A stretch of DNA of 64,000 nt, from contig DATLSM010000073.1 in the NCBI GenBank assembly GCA_035534175.1, forward strand, positions 5,641 through 69,640. The letters run 5' to 3'. Origin of the DNA: DATLSM01 sp035534175 (GTDB lineage Bacteria > Actinomycetota > Thermoleophilia > Solirubrobacterales > 70-9). A model generated the notes under the pieces. It ran no database searches. It saw nothing but the letters and a program-made list of their open reading frames with translations, and was not told the DNA's origin. The translations under genes and the position numbers were made by a program. This document shows positions 24,925-33,556 of the stretch, in pieces (positions within the stretch are counted from its first letter, which is position 1; each line of letters begins with the position of its first letter).

Positions 24925-27064
24925 TGAAGAGCATCTCCTCGTACTTCGGCAGCGGCCAGAGGTCGTCGGCGACCAGCCGCTCCAGCTGATCGGCGGCGTC
25001 GCGCACCGTGGCCATCGCCTCGATCTGCTCGTCGCGGGCGTGGAGCGCCAGGTCCATTCCCTCTAGGTCCGCGGGATAGGCGTTTGCCTGCTTCAGCCCG
25101 CCGAGCGCTGCGACCAGCTCGTCGAGAAGCTCGCGCGTCTCGCCCTCCAGGGCCGAGACGCCGGCCTCCCCGATCAGCGCCAGGTGGCGCAGCGCCGCCG
25201 GCAGGATCATCGTCTGGGCGATGGAGAAGGTCTCCTCCGCCTCGATGTTGGCCCGGAGCGCGTACTGCTCGATCCAGACCTCGTAGCGGGACTCCAGCTC
25301 TCGCCTGGAGAGGACGCCGTAGTTTTCGAAGGCGGCGATCGTCTGCTCGCTGATCACCTCGGGAAGCGCGTCGGGCGTCGTGCGCAGGTTTTTCAACCCC
25401 CGCCGCTCGGCCTCCGCGTGCCACTCATCTGAGTAGTTGTCGCCGCCGAAGCAGACCCCTTTGTTGGCCGTGTACGCGTCTTTGACGATCTCGATCACCG
25501 CCTCGGGCATGTCCTGCCCAGCGGAGAGCTTGCCCTCCAGCCCGCCGCCTAGCTCGTCGATCGCCTCGGCGACGATCGTGTTCAGGACCGTGTTGGGGAA
25601 GGCGAGCGACATGCTCGAACCGAGTGCCCGGAACTCGAATTTGTTGCCGGTGAAGGCGAACGGGGAGGTCCGGTTGCGATCGCCGCCGTGCATCGGTAGC
25701 GCCGGGAGTACCGTCGCACCCAGCTCGAGGAAGGAGGCCGGCGTGTTGGGATCGCCTTCGCCGGTGGCGATCGCCTCGAAGACTTTCTCCAGCTCGCCGC
25801 CGAGGAAGATCGAGATGATCGCCGGTGGCGCCTCGTTCGCGCCGAGACGGTGATCCTGGCCGATGTTGGCGACCGAGGCGCGCAGCAGGCCCTGGTGCTT
25901 GTTCACGGCCTGGATCACCGCCGCGCAGAAGAAGAGGAAGTGGATGTTCTCAGCCGGGGTGTCGCCCGGATCGAGCAGATTGGTACCGGTATCGGTTCCC
26001 ATCGACCAGTTGTTGTGCTTGCCCGAGCCGTTTACGCCGGCGAAGGGCTTCTCGTGCAGCAGGCACACCAGGCCATAGCGGCGCGCCACGTTTTCCAGGG
26101 TCCGCATCAGCAGCTGCTGATGGTCTGAGCCGACGTTGGAGTTCTCGAACACCGGCGCGATCTCATACTGCGCCGGCGCCACCTCGTTGTGGCGGGTCTT
26201 GACCGGGATGCCGAGCTTGCGCAGCTCCAGCTCGGTCTCCATCATGCAGGCCAGCACGCGCTCGGGAATCGAGCCGAAGTAGTGGTCGTCTAACTCGTGG
26301 CCCTTCGGCGGCTTGGCGCCGAACAGCGTGCGCCCGGTGGAGATCAGGTCCGGCCGCTCAAAGAAGTACTGCTCGTCGATCAGGAAGTACTCCTGCTCGG
26401 GGCCAACTGTGGTGAAGACGCTTTGAGAATCCTCGTCGCCGAGCAGGCGAAGGGCCTTGATCGCCGAGCGCGAGAGCGCGTCCATCGATCGCAGCAGCGG
26501 GATCTTGGCGTCCAGCGCCTCGCCGGTCCAGGAGGCGAAGGCGGTTGGGATGCAGAGCAGCGCCCCGTTGGGATTCTCGAGGATGAAGGCCGGGCTGGTC
26601 GGGTCCCAGGCGGTGTAGCCGCGGGCCTCGAAGGTGGCGCGCACCCCGCCGGTGGGGAAGGAGGAGGCGTCGGGCTCGCCCTGGATCAGCTCCTTGCCGG
26701 AGAAGCCGGCCAGGGCCCGGCCCTCGGCGCCGGGCTCGAAGAAGGAGTCGTGCTTCTCCGCGGTGGAGCCGGTGAGCGGCTGGAACATATGGGTGTAGTG
26801 GGTGGCGCCGTTCTCCAGCGCCCACTGCTTCATCTCCTCGGCGACGGAGTCGGCCAGTGCTGGGTCCAGCGCCTCGCCTCCGGCCAGCGTTGCCTGCAGC
26901 TTGGCGAATACGTCTGCCCCCAAGCGGTCGCGCTGCACCGAGAGGGAGAAGACGTTGATGCCGAAGGGGTCGTTCTCGGGCTGGGTCAGGTCGAGCGCGC
27001 CGAGGGCCTCCCCGTTGGAGCTCCACTGTGCTGCGGTTAGGTTCTGCTGGCGGATACGAGTCAT
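24917..27064 (-). CDS. glnN: Glutamine synthetase, type III (GlnN)
   Basis: A 715-aa ATP-dependent ammonia-assimilating enzyme, far longer than GSI (about 450-470 aa). Motifs visible are GPEQEYFLIDEQYF (metal/Glu site), HNEVAPAQYEIAP, EKPFAGVNGSGKHNNWS (ATP/ammonia region) and GDRNRTSPFAFTGNKFEFR, typical of GSIII. The family is usually described from Bacteroides, cyanobacteria and clostridia. The ATG at 27064 (MTRIRQQN) has GAGG upstream; a GTG 18 bp earlier is possible. It is near, but not in an operon with, the ammonium transporter. Confidence 0.92.
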   Translation of the reverse strand: MTRIRQQNLTAAQWSSNGEALGALDLTQPENDPFGINVFSLSVQRDRLGADVFAKLQATLAGGEALDPALADSVAEEMKQWALENGATHYTHMFQPLTGSTAEKHDSFFEPGAEGRALAGFSGKELIQGEPDASSFPTGGVRATFEARGYTAWDPTSPAFILENPNGALLCIPTAFASWTGEALDAKIPLLRSMDALSRSAIKALRLLGDEDSQSVFTTVGPEQEYFLIDEQYFFERPDLISTGRTLFGAKPPKGHELDDHYFGSIPERVLACMMETELELRKLGIPVKTRHNEVAPAQYEIAPVFENSNVGSDHQQLLMRTLENVARRYGLVCLLHEKPFAGVNGSGKHNNWSMGTDTGTNLLDPGDTPAENIHFLFFCAAVIQAVNKHQGLLRASVANIGQDHRLGANEAPPAIISIFLGGELEKVFEAIATGEGDPNTPASFLELGATVLPALPMHGGDRNRTSPFAFTGNKFEFRALGSSMSLAFPNTVLNTIVAEAIDELGGGLEGKLSAGQDMPEAVIEIVKDAYTANKGVCFGGDNYSDEWHAEAERRGLKNLRTTPDALPEVISEQTIAAFENYGVLSRRELESRYEVWIEQYALRANIEAEETFSIAQTMILPAALRHLALIGEAGVSALEGETRELLDELVAALGGLKQANAYPADLEGMDLALHARDEQIEAMATVRDAADQLERLVADDLWPLPKYEEMLFIK

Positions 27065-27178
27065 CGCTTGGCTGGTCCTCACTTGGCGGCGCGCCCGCGG
27101 TTGGGTCGCGTTCGTTTACCGGTCTCACTTCCCGTACGAAGAGCCAGCGCAGCCTAATGGCCGGGCGATGAGGGGGGC

Positions 27179-27194
27179 TTGTACGCGGGTACAA
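27179..27194. promoter_or_regulatory. 16-bp inverted repeat in the glnN/fadN divergent promoter region
   Basis: TTGTAC and GTACAA arms are perfect around GCGG. The site lies in the 244-bp region between divergent glnN and the beta-oxidation fusion gene, upstream of a TAGGCT -10-like sequence facing glnN. It has the size of a dimeric repressor operator. Which gene it controls cannot be told. Confidence 0.5.
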
Positions 27195-27308
27195 CGTTCG
27201 GAGGGGCGCCTTGTCCCGGGTGGCGGCCGGCGCTTTACCGATAGCCTGCGGCCTCCCGCGGCCTTGGCGCCGCATTTCCCAGCCAGAATCCCGGAGGACT
27301 GACGCGCA

Positions 27309-29309
27309 ATGTTCGTTTCCAAGGCCGCCGTCGTCGGCGGCGGCACAATGGGCGGTGAGATCGCCCAGGCGATCGCCGCCTCCGACATCCCCGTCGTGGT
27401 CAAGGACATCGAGAGGAAGTTCGTCGATGCCGCGGTCGAGAAGGCGCGCGCCGTCACCGAGGGCCAGCTGGCCCGCCTGGTCAAGAAGGAGAAGCTGACC
27501 CAGGAGCAGGCCGACGCCCGGCTGGCCGAGGTGATGGGGCTGATCAGCGCGACCACGACATACGAGGAGTTCGGCGATGTGGACTTCGTCGTGGAGGCGG
27601 TACCGGAGCGGATGGAGATCAAGCAGGCCGTCTTCCGCGAGCTCGACGCGGCGACCCCCGGTCACGCGATCCTCGCCTCCAACACCTCCTCGCTTTCGAT
27701 CACCGAGATGGGTGAGACCACGCTGCGCCCGGACAAGGTGGTCGGCTTCCACTTCTTCTACCCGGCCTCGGTGATGCCGCTGGTGGAGGTGGTCGTGGGT
27801 GAGGACACCGCGCCAGAGACCGCCACCGCCGCCTACAACTTCGCCCAGGCGATCAAAAAGCAGCCGATCGTCTGCGGCGAGGTCCCCGGCTTCGTCGTCA
27901 ACCGCATCCTGATGGCGACGATCGGCGAGGTCTGGCGCGCACAGGAGGAGCAGGGGCTCTCACTCAAGGCGATCGACGAGACGATCGCCGCCGCCCAGGT
28001 CGCGCCGATGGGCCCCTTCTTCCTCACCGACCTGCTCGGGCTGGACACAGTCCTGCACGTTGCCGAGCATCTGAGCGAGTCCTACGGGGAGACCTTCTAC
28101 GTCCACCAGGGGCTGAAGCAGCTGGTCGCCGAGGGCAAGCTCGGGGCCAAGAGCGGCGGCGAGGGGTTCTTCGCCGGCGGCGAGCAGACGATCGGCGGCG
28201 ACGCGGCCCCGGACGCCGAGGAGCTGGTCGCGCTGTTCACCAGCCGAGCGCTGATCGAGGCCTGCCGGCTGGTCGAGGAGGGTGTCTGCTCGGTGCGCGA
28301 TATCGACGTCGGGATGATGGCCGGCGCCGGGCTGGATCCCCGCCGCGGCCTTCTGCCTCCGTTCTGGAAAGCCGACGTCGAAGGGCTGGACAAGGTGCTG
28401 GAGCGTATCGAGGGGCTGGAGGAGAAGTTCGGCGAGCGCTTCGCCGCCCCGCTTCTCCTCCGGCGCCTGGTTGCCCAGGGGCGCACCGGGATGGGGTCGG
28501 GCCAGGGCTTCTACCCCTATCCACAGGCCGACGAGGGCGAGCAGGCGGAGACGGTGAAGCTTGAGACCCGCGGTGAGGTTGCCATCGCCTGGCTCGCCAA
28601 CGCGCCGATGAACGCCGTCTCGCCCGAGGTGATCCGTGATCTGAAGGCGGTCTGGGAGAGGGTCAAGGACTCGGGCGAGGTCGGCGCGATGCTGATCGCC
28701 TCCTCGGTTCCGATCGTCTTCTCCGCCGGCGCGGACATCAAGGCCTTCACCCGGATGGACGAGGCGACGGGCGCGGAGATGGTCGACACAGCCCACGCCC
28801 TGCTGCGCGATTTCGGGCAGGCGCGGGTGGTCACGATCGCCGCCGTAAACGCGCTGGCCTTCGGCGGCGGCTGCGAGCTGGCGATGGCATGCGACGTGCG
28901 GCTCGCCGCCGAGTCGGCGGTTTTCGGACAGCCGGAGGTGAAGCTGGGAATCATCCCCGGCTTCGGCGGCACCCAACGGCTGCCGCGACTGGTCGGGGCG
29001 AATAAAGCGCTGGAGATGAACCTGATCGGCGATGCGATCCCCTCCGATGAGGCGCTGGAGTTCGGCCTCGTGAATCGCGTCGTCGCGGACCACGAGTTGT
29101 TCGAGGTGGCGCTGATGTGGGGCCGAAAGCTCGCTGCTCAAGCGCCGATCGCGGTCGAGCAGATCAAGCTGGTCTCACATCGGGGCGACCTGGACGAGGG
29201 AATCGAGGACGAGAAGCGAGGCTTCGCCACCGCCTTTGGCAGCGCGGATGCCAGGGAGGGGATCGCCGCCTTCCTCGGCAAGCGCGCCCCGAGGTGGAGC
29301 GGCAACTAG
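27309..29309 (+). CDS. Bifunctional 3-hydroxyacyl-CoA dehydrogenase / enoyl-CoA hydratase (FadN-type order)
   Basis: A 666-aa fusion for two beta-oxidation steps. The N-terminal half is an NAD-binding 3-hydroxyacyl-CoA dehydrogenase (AVVGGGTMGGEIAQ, SNTSSLSITEM, HFFYPASVMPLVEVV, VPGFVVNRIL). The C-terminal part is a crotonase (VAIAWLANAPMNAVS, FSAGADIKAF, NALAFGGGCELAMACD, LGIIPGFGGTQRLPRLVG), with Glu residues in the oxyanion/catalytic loops. The order is dehydrogenase first, opposite to E. coli FadB/FadJ and like B. subtilis FadN. It acts with the acyl-CoA dehydrogenase and acyl-CoA synthetase elsewhere in the window. Confidence 0.92.
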   Translation: MFVSKAAVVGGGTMGGEIAQAIAASDIPVVVKDIERKFVDAAVEKARAVTEGQLARLVKKEKLTQEQADARLAEVMGLISATTTYEEFGDVDFVVEAVPERMEIKQAVFRELDAATPGHAILASNTSSLSITEMGETTLRPDKVVGFHFFYPASVMPLVEVVVGEDTAPETATAAYNFAQAIKKQPIVCGEVPGFVVNRILMATIGEVWRAQEEQGLSLKAIDETIAAAQVAPMGPFFLTDLLGLDTVLHVAEHLSESYGETFYVHQGLKQLVAEGKLGAKSGGEGFFAGGEQTIGGDAAPDAEELVALFTSRALIEACRLVEEGVCSVRDIDVGMMAGAGLDPRRGLLPPFWKADVEGLDKVLERIEGLEEKFGERFAAPLLLRRLVAQGRTGMGSGQGFYPYPQADEGEQAETVKLETRGEVAIAWLANAPMNAVSPEVIRDLKAVWERVKDSGEVGAMLIASSVPIVFSAGADIKAFTRMDEATGAEMVDTAHALLRDFGQARVVTIAAVNALAFGGGCELAMACDVRLAAESAVFGQPEVKLGIIPGFGGTQRLPRLVGANKALEMNLIGDAIPSDEALEFGLVNRVVADHELFEVALMWGRKLAAQAPIAVEQIKLVSHRGDLDEGIEDEKRGFATAFGSADAREGIAAFLGKRAPRWSGN

Positions 29310-29350
29310 GACGCAAGGTCGAGCGGGGGATTGGCGCAGCTGAGGCCCGC

Positions 29351-29665
29351 TCAGCCGATTCCGTAGCGCCGGCAGCTTTCCTCAATCGCCAGCGACCCCG
29401 GGTCACCGAGGCCGGCATGTCTGAGGCACAGGCTCCTGGCCCGCTCGCCGCAGGCTTCGACCGAACCCCCGCCCATGATGCCGGGGACGATCGCCGAGAG
29501 GCAGCCGCGCGAGGGCGGCGGCCTGGTATTTCCCGCCGTCAGCGCGATCAGCGCGATCAGCGTCAGGGCCGTGATCGTGACTGCCGCCAGTGCCACGTTG
29601 CGCTCCCGCGGGGTGAGCCGTCGCAGCGGCGTGTTGACCCGCTGCCAGTGTCCCTCCATCGGCAT
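29351..29665 (-). CDS. Small single-pass membrane protein with four cysteines
   Basis: A 104-aa protein with a basic N-terminus (RRLTPRERNVALAA), one strong transmembrane helix (VTITALTLIALIALTA) and a C-terminal part with four Cys (RGCLSA, EACGER, SLCLRH, ESCRRY) likely outside the membrane and able to form two disulfides. Not a family I recognise. The ATG at 29665 is supported by TAACCT ending 8 nt upstream; the next ATG is 6 bp in. It converges on the beta-oxidation gene with a 41-bp gap. Confidence 0.65.
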   Translation of the reverse strand: MPMEGHWQRVNTPLRRLTPRERNVALAAVTITALTLIALIALTAGNTRPPPSRGCLSAIVPGIMGGGSVEACGERARSLCLRHAGLGDPGSLAIEESCRRYGIG

Positions 29666-29673
29666 CGCGGCGC

Positions 29674-29679
29674 AGGTTA
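29674..29679 (-). promoter_or_regulatory. -10 element TAACCT, leaderless promoter of the four-Cys membrane protein
   Basis: On the minus strand TAACCT ends 8 nt before the ATG at 29665. Confidence 0.45.
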
Positions 29680-29914
29680 GCGACTCGCGCTGGCTCGGAT
29701 GGACAGCTGGCGGCCCGAGCGTGGGGGAGAGGCTGGCCGGCCCCGGCGCGGTTAGACAATTGTGCGAATCACTCGCCCCGATCTTTAGACGCCTGTACGT
29801 AGTGGGCGATCGCAGGCCACGGCAGGGTTAGGGAATCTCGCCGGGCACCGATGTCCGGTGGGGGCGTTCAATGCATTCCGCGGTTCCCTCCATGAGAAAG
29901 GAAGCAGTGGATCG

Positions 29915-31288
29915 ATGAATTGGCTTGACACGGGAGACAACTCCTGGCAGATGACTGCGGCGACCCTGGTCGGCCTGATGAGCGTCCCGGGTCTTGTCGT
30001 TCTCTACGGCGGCGTGATGCAGAAGCGCTGGTCGGTGAACTCGATGATGATGGCCTTCATGGCGTTCGCCCTGGTGCTGATCGTCTGGGTGCTGTTTGCC
30101 TTCAAGATGGGCTTCGGGGCGCCGATGCACATCTTTGGCGCAAGCGGCAAAAGCTTCTTCGCCAACCTGTGGGGCAAGCCCGGCTCGATCCTGAGCAGCC
30201 AGGCGCTTCTCGGACAGGGGAAGATCCCGCTGCTGGGCGAAGCGGGCGAACTGCACTTCCCGACCTCGACCCTGGCCTACTTCCAGTTCGTTTTCGCGGC
30301 GATCACGCCGATCCTCTTCCTCGGCTCGGTGCTGGGCAGAATCAACTTCAAGGCCTGGATCCCCTTTGTCCTGATCTGGTCGAGCGTCGTCTACACGGTC
30401 AACGCCTTCCTGATCTGGGGCGGCGGCTACTTTGCTCAACACGGTGCGCTTGACTTCTCCGGCGGCTACGTGATCCATCTGGCCGCCGGCGTCTCCGGCT
30501 TCGTCGCGGCCTGGGTGATCGGGCCGCGCCTGCAGCGCGATCGCGAGGTCGACGCTCCGAACAACCTGGCGATGGTCGCGGTCGGAGCCGGTCTGCTCTG
30601 GCTGGGATGGAACGGCTTCAACGGCGGGGACCCCTATCTCGCCAGCCCGGATGCCTCGGCGGCCGTTCTCAACACGAATCTCTGTACCGCGGTGGCCTTC
30701 CTCGTCTGGGTTGCCTGGGACTATGCGACGGGGCGCAAGCCCAGCCTGATCGGCAGCGTCAACGGGATGATCGTCGGCCTCGTGGCGATCACCCCGTCGG
30801 CCGGTTTCGTCAACGGCTGGGGGGCGATCATCATCGGCGTGATCGGAGCGACGATCGTCTACTTCGCGCTCAACTACCTGAGCCGGATGCGGCCCTTCCG
30901 CAACGTAGACGACACCCTCGGCGTCGTCTACACCCACGGTTTCGCCGGCCTGACGGGTGGTCTGCTCGTGGGCATATTCGCCAACAAGGCGATGGACAGC
31001 GAATTCATCCTCAACGGCCTGATATCTGGCGGCGGCCTCAATCTGCTCAAGTGGCAGGTTCTGACAGGGCTCTGGGTGATCGTGTTCTGCGCTGTCGCCA
31101 CCTACATCATCCTCAAGCTGATCAGCCTGTTCGTGCCGCTGCGGATGACCGACCAGGAAATGGAGGAAGGCGACGTCGCTGTCCACGGGCACGAGGTGTA
31201 CCCCTCCGACGTTCCCTCGCTCGGCTACCCGGATGGCGTCCCGGCGCCAGCTCCCGCCGGCCCGGCTCCGGCGGCGGGCAGCGCATAG
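29915..31288 (+). CDS. amtB: Ammonium transporter, Amt/MEP/Rh family
   Basis: A 457-aa membrane protein with about 11 helices and an extracellular N-terminus; no cleavable signal is evident. Amt features include VPGLVVLYGG, VNAFLIWGGGYFAQHGALDFSGGYVIHLAAG (the first pore His) and YTHGFAGLTGGLLVG (the second). The tail is Pro/Ala-rich. The ATG at 29915 has AAGGAAG about 10 nt upstream. A PII gene normally follows amtB but none is here. The gene ends in two strong hairpins. It supplies ammonium to glutamine synthetase, whose type III gene lies 3 kb upstream. Confidence 0.93.
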   Translation: MNWLDTGDNSWQMTAATLVGLMSVPGLVVLYGGVMQKRWSVNSMMMAFMAFALVLIVWVLFAFKMGFGAPMHIFGASGKSFFANLWGKPGSILSSQALLGQGKIPLLGEAGELHFPTSTLAYFQFVFAAITPILFLGSVLGRINFKAWIPFVLIWSSVVYTVNAFLIWGGGYFAQHGALDFSGGYVIHLAAGVSGFVAAWVIGPRLQRDREVDAPNNLAMVAVGAGLLWLGWNGFNGGDPYLASPDASAAVLNTNLCTAVAFLVWVAWDYATGRKPSLIGSVNGMIVGLVAITPSAGFVNGWGAIIIGVIGATIVYFALNYLSRMRPFRNVDDTLGVVYTHGFAGLTGGLLVGIFANKAMDSEFILNGLISGGGLNLLKWQVLTGLWVIVFCAVATYIILKLISLFVPLRMTDQEMEEGDVAVHGHEVYPSDVPSLGYPDGVPAPAPAGPAPAAGSA

Positions 31289-31294
31289 GGCGAA

Positions 31295-31369
31295 GGCCAG
31301 CGGCGTGGAGGCCGCTGGCCGCCCTTTGGTCCCGCAGAACCGCCCCCGCCGAACGGCGGGGGCGGTTCT
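31295..31369. terminator. Tandem perfect hairpins between amtB and the LysR gene
   Basis: Two hairpins follow the amtB stop. The first has a perfect 10-bp stem (31295-31304 with 31311-31320) and a 6-nt loop. The second has a perfect 15-bp stem (31336-31350 with 31355-31369) and a GAAC loop. They sit between convergent genes, so they probably act in both directions. Neither has a proper U-run. Confidence 0.7.
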
Positions 31370-31397
31370 GTCACGGGGAGGGCCGCTGGGCGCCGGC

Positions 31398-32321
31398 TCA
31401 GGCCGCGGGCAGCGCCGAAGCCTGGGCCCGCGAGACCTCCCGCGTCACGTCGAGCATCGTCGCCAGGGCGGGGGTCACGGATGCGGCGCGGGGGGTCGCG
31501 GCCAGTACCTTGCGCACCGGGCTTTGCGGGTGCAGGGCGCGGACCTGGATGTCGGGGCGGACGGTGGAGAGCGCCAGCGCAGGGATCAGCGCCACCCCGA
31601 CTCCGGCGGCGACCAGGCCCTGCACGGTCTGGTAGTCATCGCTCTGGAAGGAGACGCTCGGCTCAAACCCCGCCGCGTGGCAGGAGCGCACCACGTGCTT
31701 GGCGCAGGGGCTGGAGGCGGAGGTCTGGATCCACAGCTCGTCGCGCAGATCCTCGAGCCGCAGCTGCCTGCGGGCGGCGAGCGGGTGGTTGGGGCGAAGC
31801 GCGAGGTGTAACGGGTCGTCAAGCAGGTCGAAGCGCCGGATCCCGGGGCCCAGTTTCTCACCGACTCCCTTGAACTCATAGAGCAGGACAAAATCGAACT
31901 CGCCGGCCCGCAGTCGAGGCGCCATCTCCTCCGGCTCCCCCTCGGCCAGGGTCACCTCGACACCGGGGTGGGAGGCGCGGAATCCGGCGATCGCCCGGGG
32001 CATCAGCGTTGCCCCCGCGGTGGGGAAGGAGGCCGTGCGCAGCCGTCCCCCGCGACCGGCGGCGATCGCTGCGACCTCCGCCTCCGCGGCTTCCATCTGC
32101 GCCAGGATCCCGCCGACGTGGCCGGCCAGGGCCGCGCCGGCCGCCGTCGGACGGACGCTGCCGCGGGTGCGCTCGATCAGCGGCGAGCCGACCTCACCCT
32201 CCAGGGTGGCGATCGCCTGCGAAACCGCGGACTGGGAGTAGGAGAGGACGTCGGCCGCCTGCGAGAAGGAGCCCTGCGCGACGACCTGGCGGAAGACGTT
32301 GAGGCGGCTTGCGTTCAACAT
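31398..32321 (-). CDS. LysR-family transcriptional regulator
   Basis: A 307-aa regulator: winged HTH in residues 1-60 (LNVFRQVVAQGSFSQAADVL, then SQSAVSQAIATLE) and a periplasmic-binding-protein-like effector domain (RTASFPTAGATLMPRAIAGF, VEVTLAEGEPEEM, LVAAGVGVALIPALAL). It is divergent from the universal stress protein gene, the usual arrangement for a LysR protein and its target. The start ATG at 32321 gives the standard N-terminus; the upstream in-frame extension runs across the promoter. The effector is unknown. Confidence 0.9.
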   Translation of the reverse strand: MLNASRLNVFRQVVAQGSFSQAADVLSYSQSAVSQAIATLEGEVGSPLIERTRGSVRPTAAGAALAGHVGGILAQMEAAEAEVAAIAAGRGGRLRTASFPTAGATLMPRAIAGFRASHPGVEVTLAEGEPEEMAPRLRAGEFDFVLLYEFKGVGEKLGPGIRRFDLLDDPLHLALRPNHPLAARRQLRLEDLRDELWIQTSASSPCAKHVVRSCHAAGFEPSVSFQSDDYQTVQGLVAAGVGVALIPALALSTVRPDIQVRALHPQSPVRKVLAATPRAASVTPALATMLDVTREVSRAQASALPAA

Positions 32322-32420
32322 AAGTAAAGCTGATTCTAACCATAGGTAATAACAGTTGCGCTGATACTGCGCGGGTGCGATCATCGCTCCTACGTGCAGA
32401 CCACTTCCCAGGAGGCAAGC
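32322..32420. promoter_or_regulatory. AT-rich divergent promoter region between the LysR and UspA genes
   Basis: This 99-bp gap contains an unusually AT-rich stretch (about 32320-32355) with TAGAAT on the minus strand 11 nt before the LysR start and GATACT on the plus strand. It holds ATT-N12-AAT, loosely like a LysR T-N11-A box. AGGAGG at 32410-32415 is the UspA ribosome binding site. Confidence 0.5.
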
Positions 32421-33098
32421 ATGGCCCTGAAGATCATCGTTTCCTATGACGACACCGCCAACGACCGCGACGCGCTGGCGCTCGGGCGGCTGCTCGCCTT
32501 CTCCGGCGCGGAGCTTTCGCTGGCCTATGTCCGTCACTCCCTCGGCGGGGCGCTGGAGGAGAAGGAGGCGGAGCAGATGCTGGCTCGCGGCGCCGCCTCG
32601 GTCGGCGCTCCGGACATGCCTCGCCACGTCGTTATCAACCCGGGGACCAGCGTCGGCCTGGCCGAGCTCGCCGAGCGCGAAGACGCAGACGTGATTGTCT
32701 TTGGCTCCGAGTACCGGACCGCCCGCGGCACGGTCAAACCGGGGATCCCCGCCCACAAACTGTTGCTCGGCGGACCGGCGGCGATTGCTGTCGCTCCCGC
32801 CGGCCTGCACTCCAACCCCTCAATTAGCGTCAACACGACCGGCATCCTCGATGAGGGGGACCCGAGTGCCCGGGAGAGCGCCGCCAGCCTCGCTGCCGCC
32901 CTGGGCGCAAACCTCGCCGAGCATGGCGGCGGCCCGGTTGACCTGCTGGTGGTCGGCTCCCGCCCTGAGTCCCCGCAGGGGAAGGTCACGCTGAGCGCGG
33001 CCAGCGACTACGTGGTGGAGACCGCGACCTGTCCGGTGCTGGTGACCCGGCGCGGGATCGCACTCAACTTCGCTGCGGCCCCCGCTCCGGTCGCCTGA
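32421..33098 (+). CDS. Universal stress protein (UspA superfamily), tandem-type
   Basis: A 225-aa cytoplasmic protein. The start (ALKIIVSYDDTANDRDALALG) and VIVFGSEYRTARGTVKPGIPAHKLL are UspA-like, and the second half ends with VDLLVVGSR, then DYVVETATCPVLVTRRG, the closing motif of a Usp domain. It therefore looks like two Usp units, the second lacking a full start. AGGAGG 5 nt before the ATG decides the start. It is divergent from a LysR gene that probably regulates it, and its 3' end overlaps the convergent gene by 35 bp. Confidence 0.85.
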   Translation: MALKIIVSYDDTANDRDALALGRLLAFSGAELSLAYVRHSLGGALEEKEAEQMLARGAASVGAPDMPRHVVINPGTSVGLAELAEREDADVIVFGSEYRTARGTVKPGIPAHKLLLGGPAAIAVAPAGLHSNPSISVNTTGILDEGDPSARESAASLAAALGANLAEHGGGPVDLLVVGSRPESPQGKVTLSAASDYVVETATCPVLVTRRGIALNFAAAPAPVA

Positions 33099-33531
33099 GG
33101 ACCACGATCAGGGCGGCCACCGCGGGGTCGCGGCCCTCGATCCGCTCCAGCGCAACCGTCCAAGGGATCCGCTGCGACTCGTCGCCGGCGCTCAGCCTCG
33201 CCAGGGCATCGTCGAGCGAATCGGCCTCGATCAGGGCGGCGCCGGGCGGTGGCGCGCTCGCCTGCGCTGCCTCGACCATCCGCGGCGTCACGTCCTCGGC
33301 CAGGCGCAGCGCGTTTGACCACCCCTGACCGAAGGACAAATCAGGTGTGGTCAAAGCCCGCCCCTCGAGCACGGTCAGCTTGCTCTCTCGCGGCTCCCAC
33401 CTGCGTTCTCCGAACTCGAACGGCTGGCTGGCGACCCAGGGCTCGAGCACCGTCCGCCGCAGCTCGTCCTCCTCGAGGTTGAATACCCGGGCTCGGTGTA
33501 GGGATGAACTGAGCTGGACATGGAACGGCAT
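33064..33531 (-). CDS. Conserved-looking protein of unknown function
   Basis: A 155-aa protein without a family I recognise. It opens MPFHVQLSSSLHRARVFNLEEDELRRTVLEPW, has an Ala/Pro-rich middle, and ends with a segment of beta-strand character (IPWTVALERIEGRDPAVAALIVVLRR). No signal peptide or membrane helix is seen. The ATG at 33531 has TAAGGT ending 7 nt upstream, overlapping the -10 of the divergent HAD gene. Its 3' end overlaps the UspA gene. Its regular amino-acid composition and the promoter support a real gene. Confidence 0.7.
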   Translation of the reverse strand: MPFHVQLSSSLHRARVFNLEEDELRRTVLEPWVASQPFEFGERRWEPRESKLTVLEGRALTTPDLSFGQGWSNALRLAEDVTPRMVEAAQASAPPPGAALIEADSLDDALARLSAGDESQRIPWTVALERIEGRDPAVAALIVVLRRPERGPQRS

Positions 33532-33538
33532 CGGGCAA

Positions 33539-33548
33539 ACCTTATGCT
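33539..33548. promoter_or_regulatory. Overlapping divergent -10 elements (bidirectional leaderless promoter)
   Basis: ACCTTATGCT contains TAAGGT on the minus strand (7 nt before the ATG at 33531) and TATGCT on the plus strand (8 nt before the ATG at 33557). The two hexamers share the central TA base pairs. Confidence 0.6.
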
Positions 33549-33556
33549 CAGGCTTG

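Noticed and set aside
27179..27194. GlnR box controlling glutamine synthetase
   Set aside because: The palindrome does not match the GTnAC-n6-GaAAC pattern of actinobacterial GlnR sites, so I left it as an unassigned operator.
29858..29915. In-frame N-terminal extension of the ammonium transporter from GTG 29858
   Set aside because: The extension is not hydrophobic or Amt-like; the ATG at 29915 has an SD-like AAGGAAG and gives a normal Amt N-terminus.
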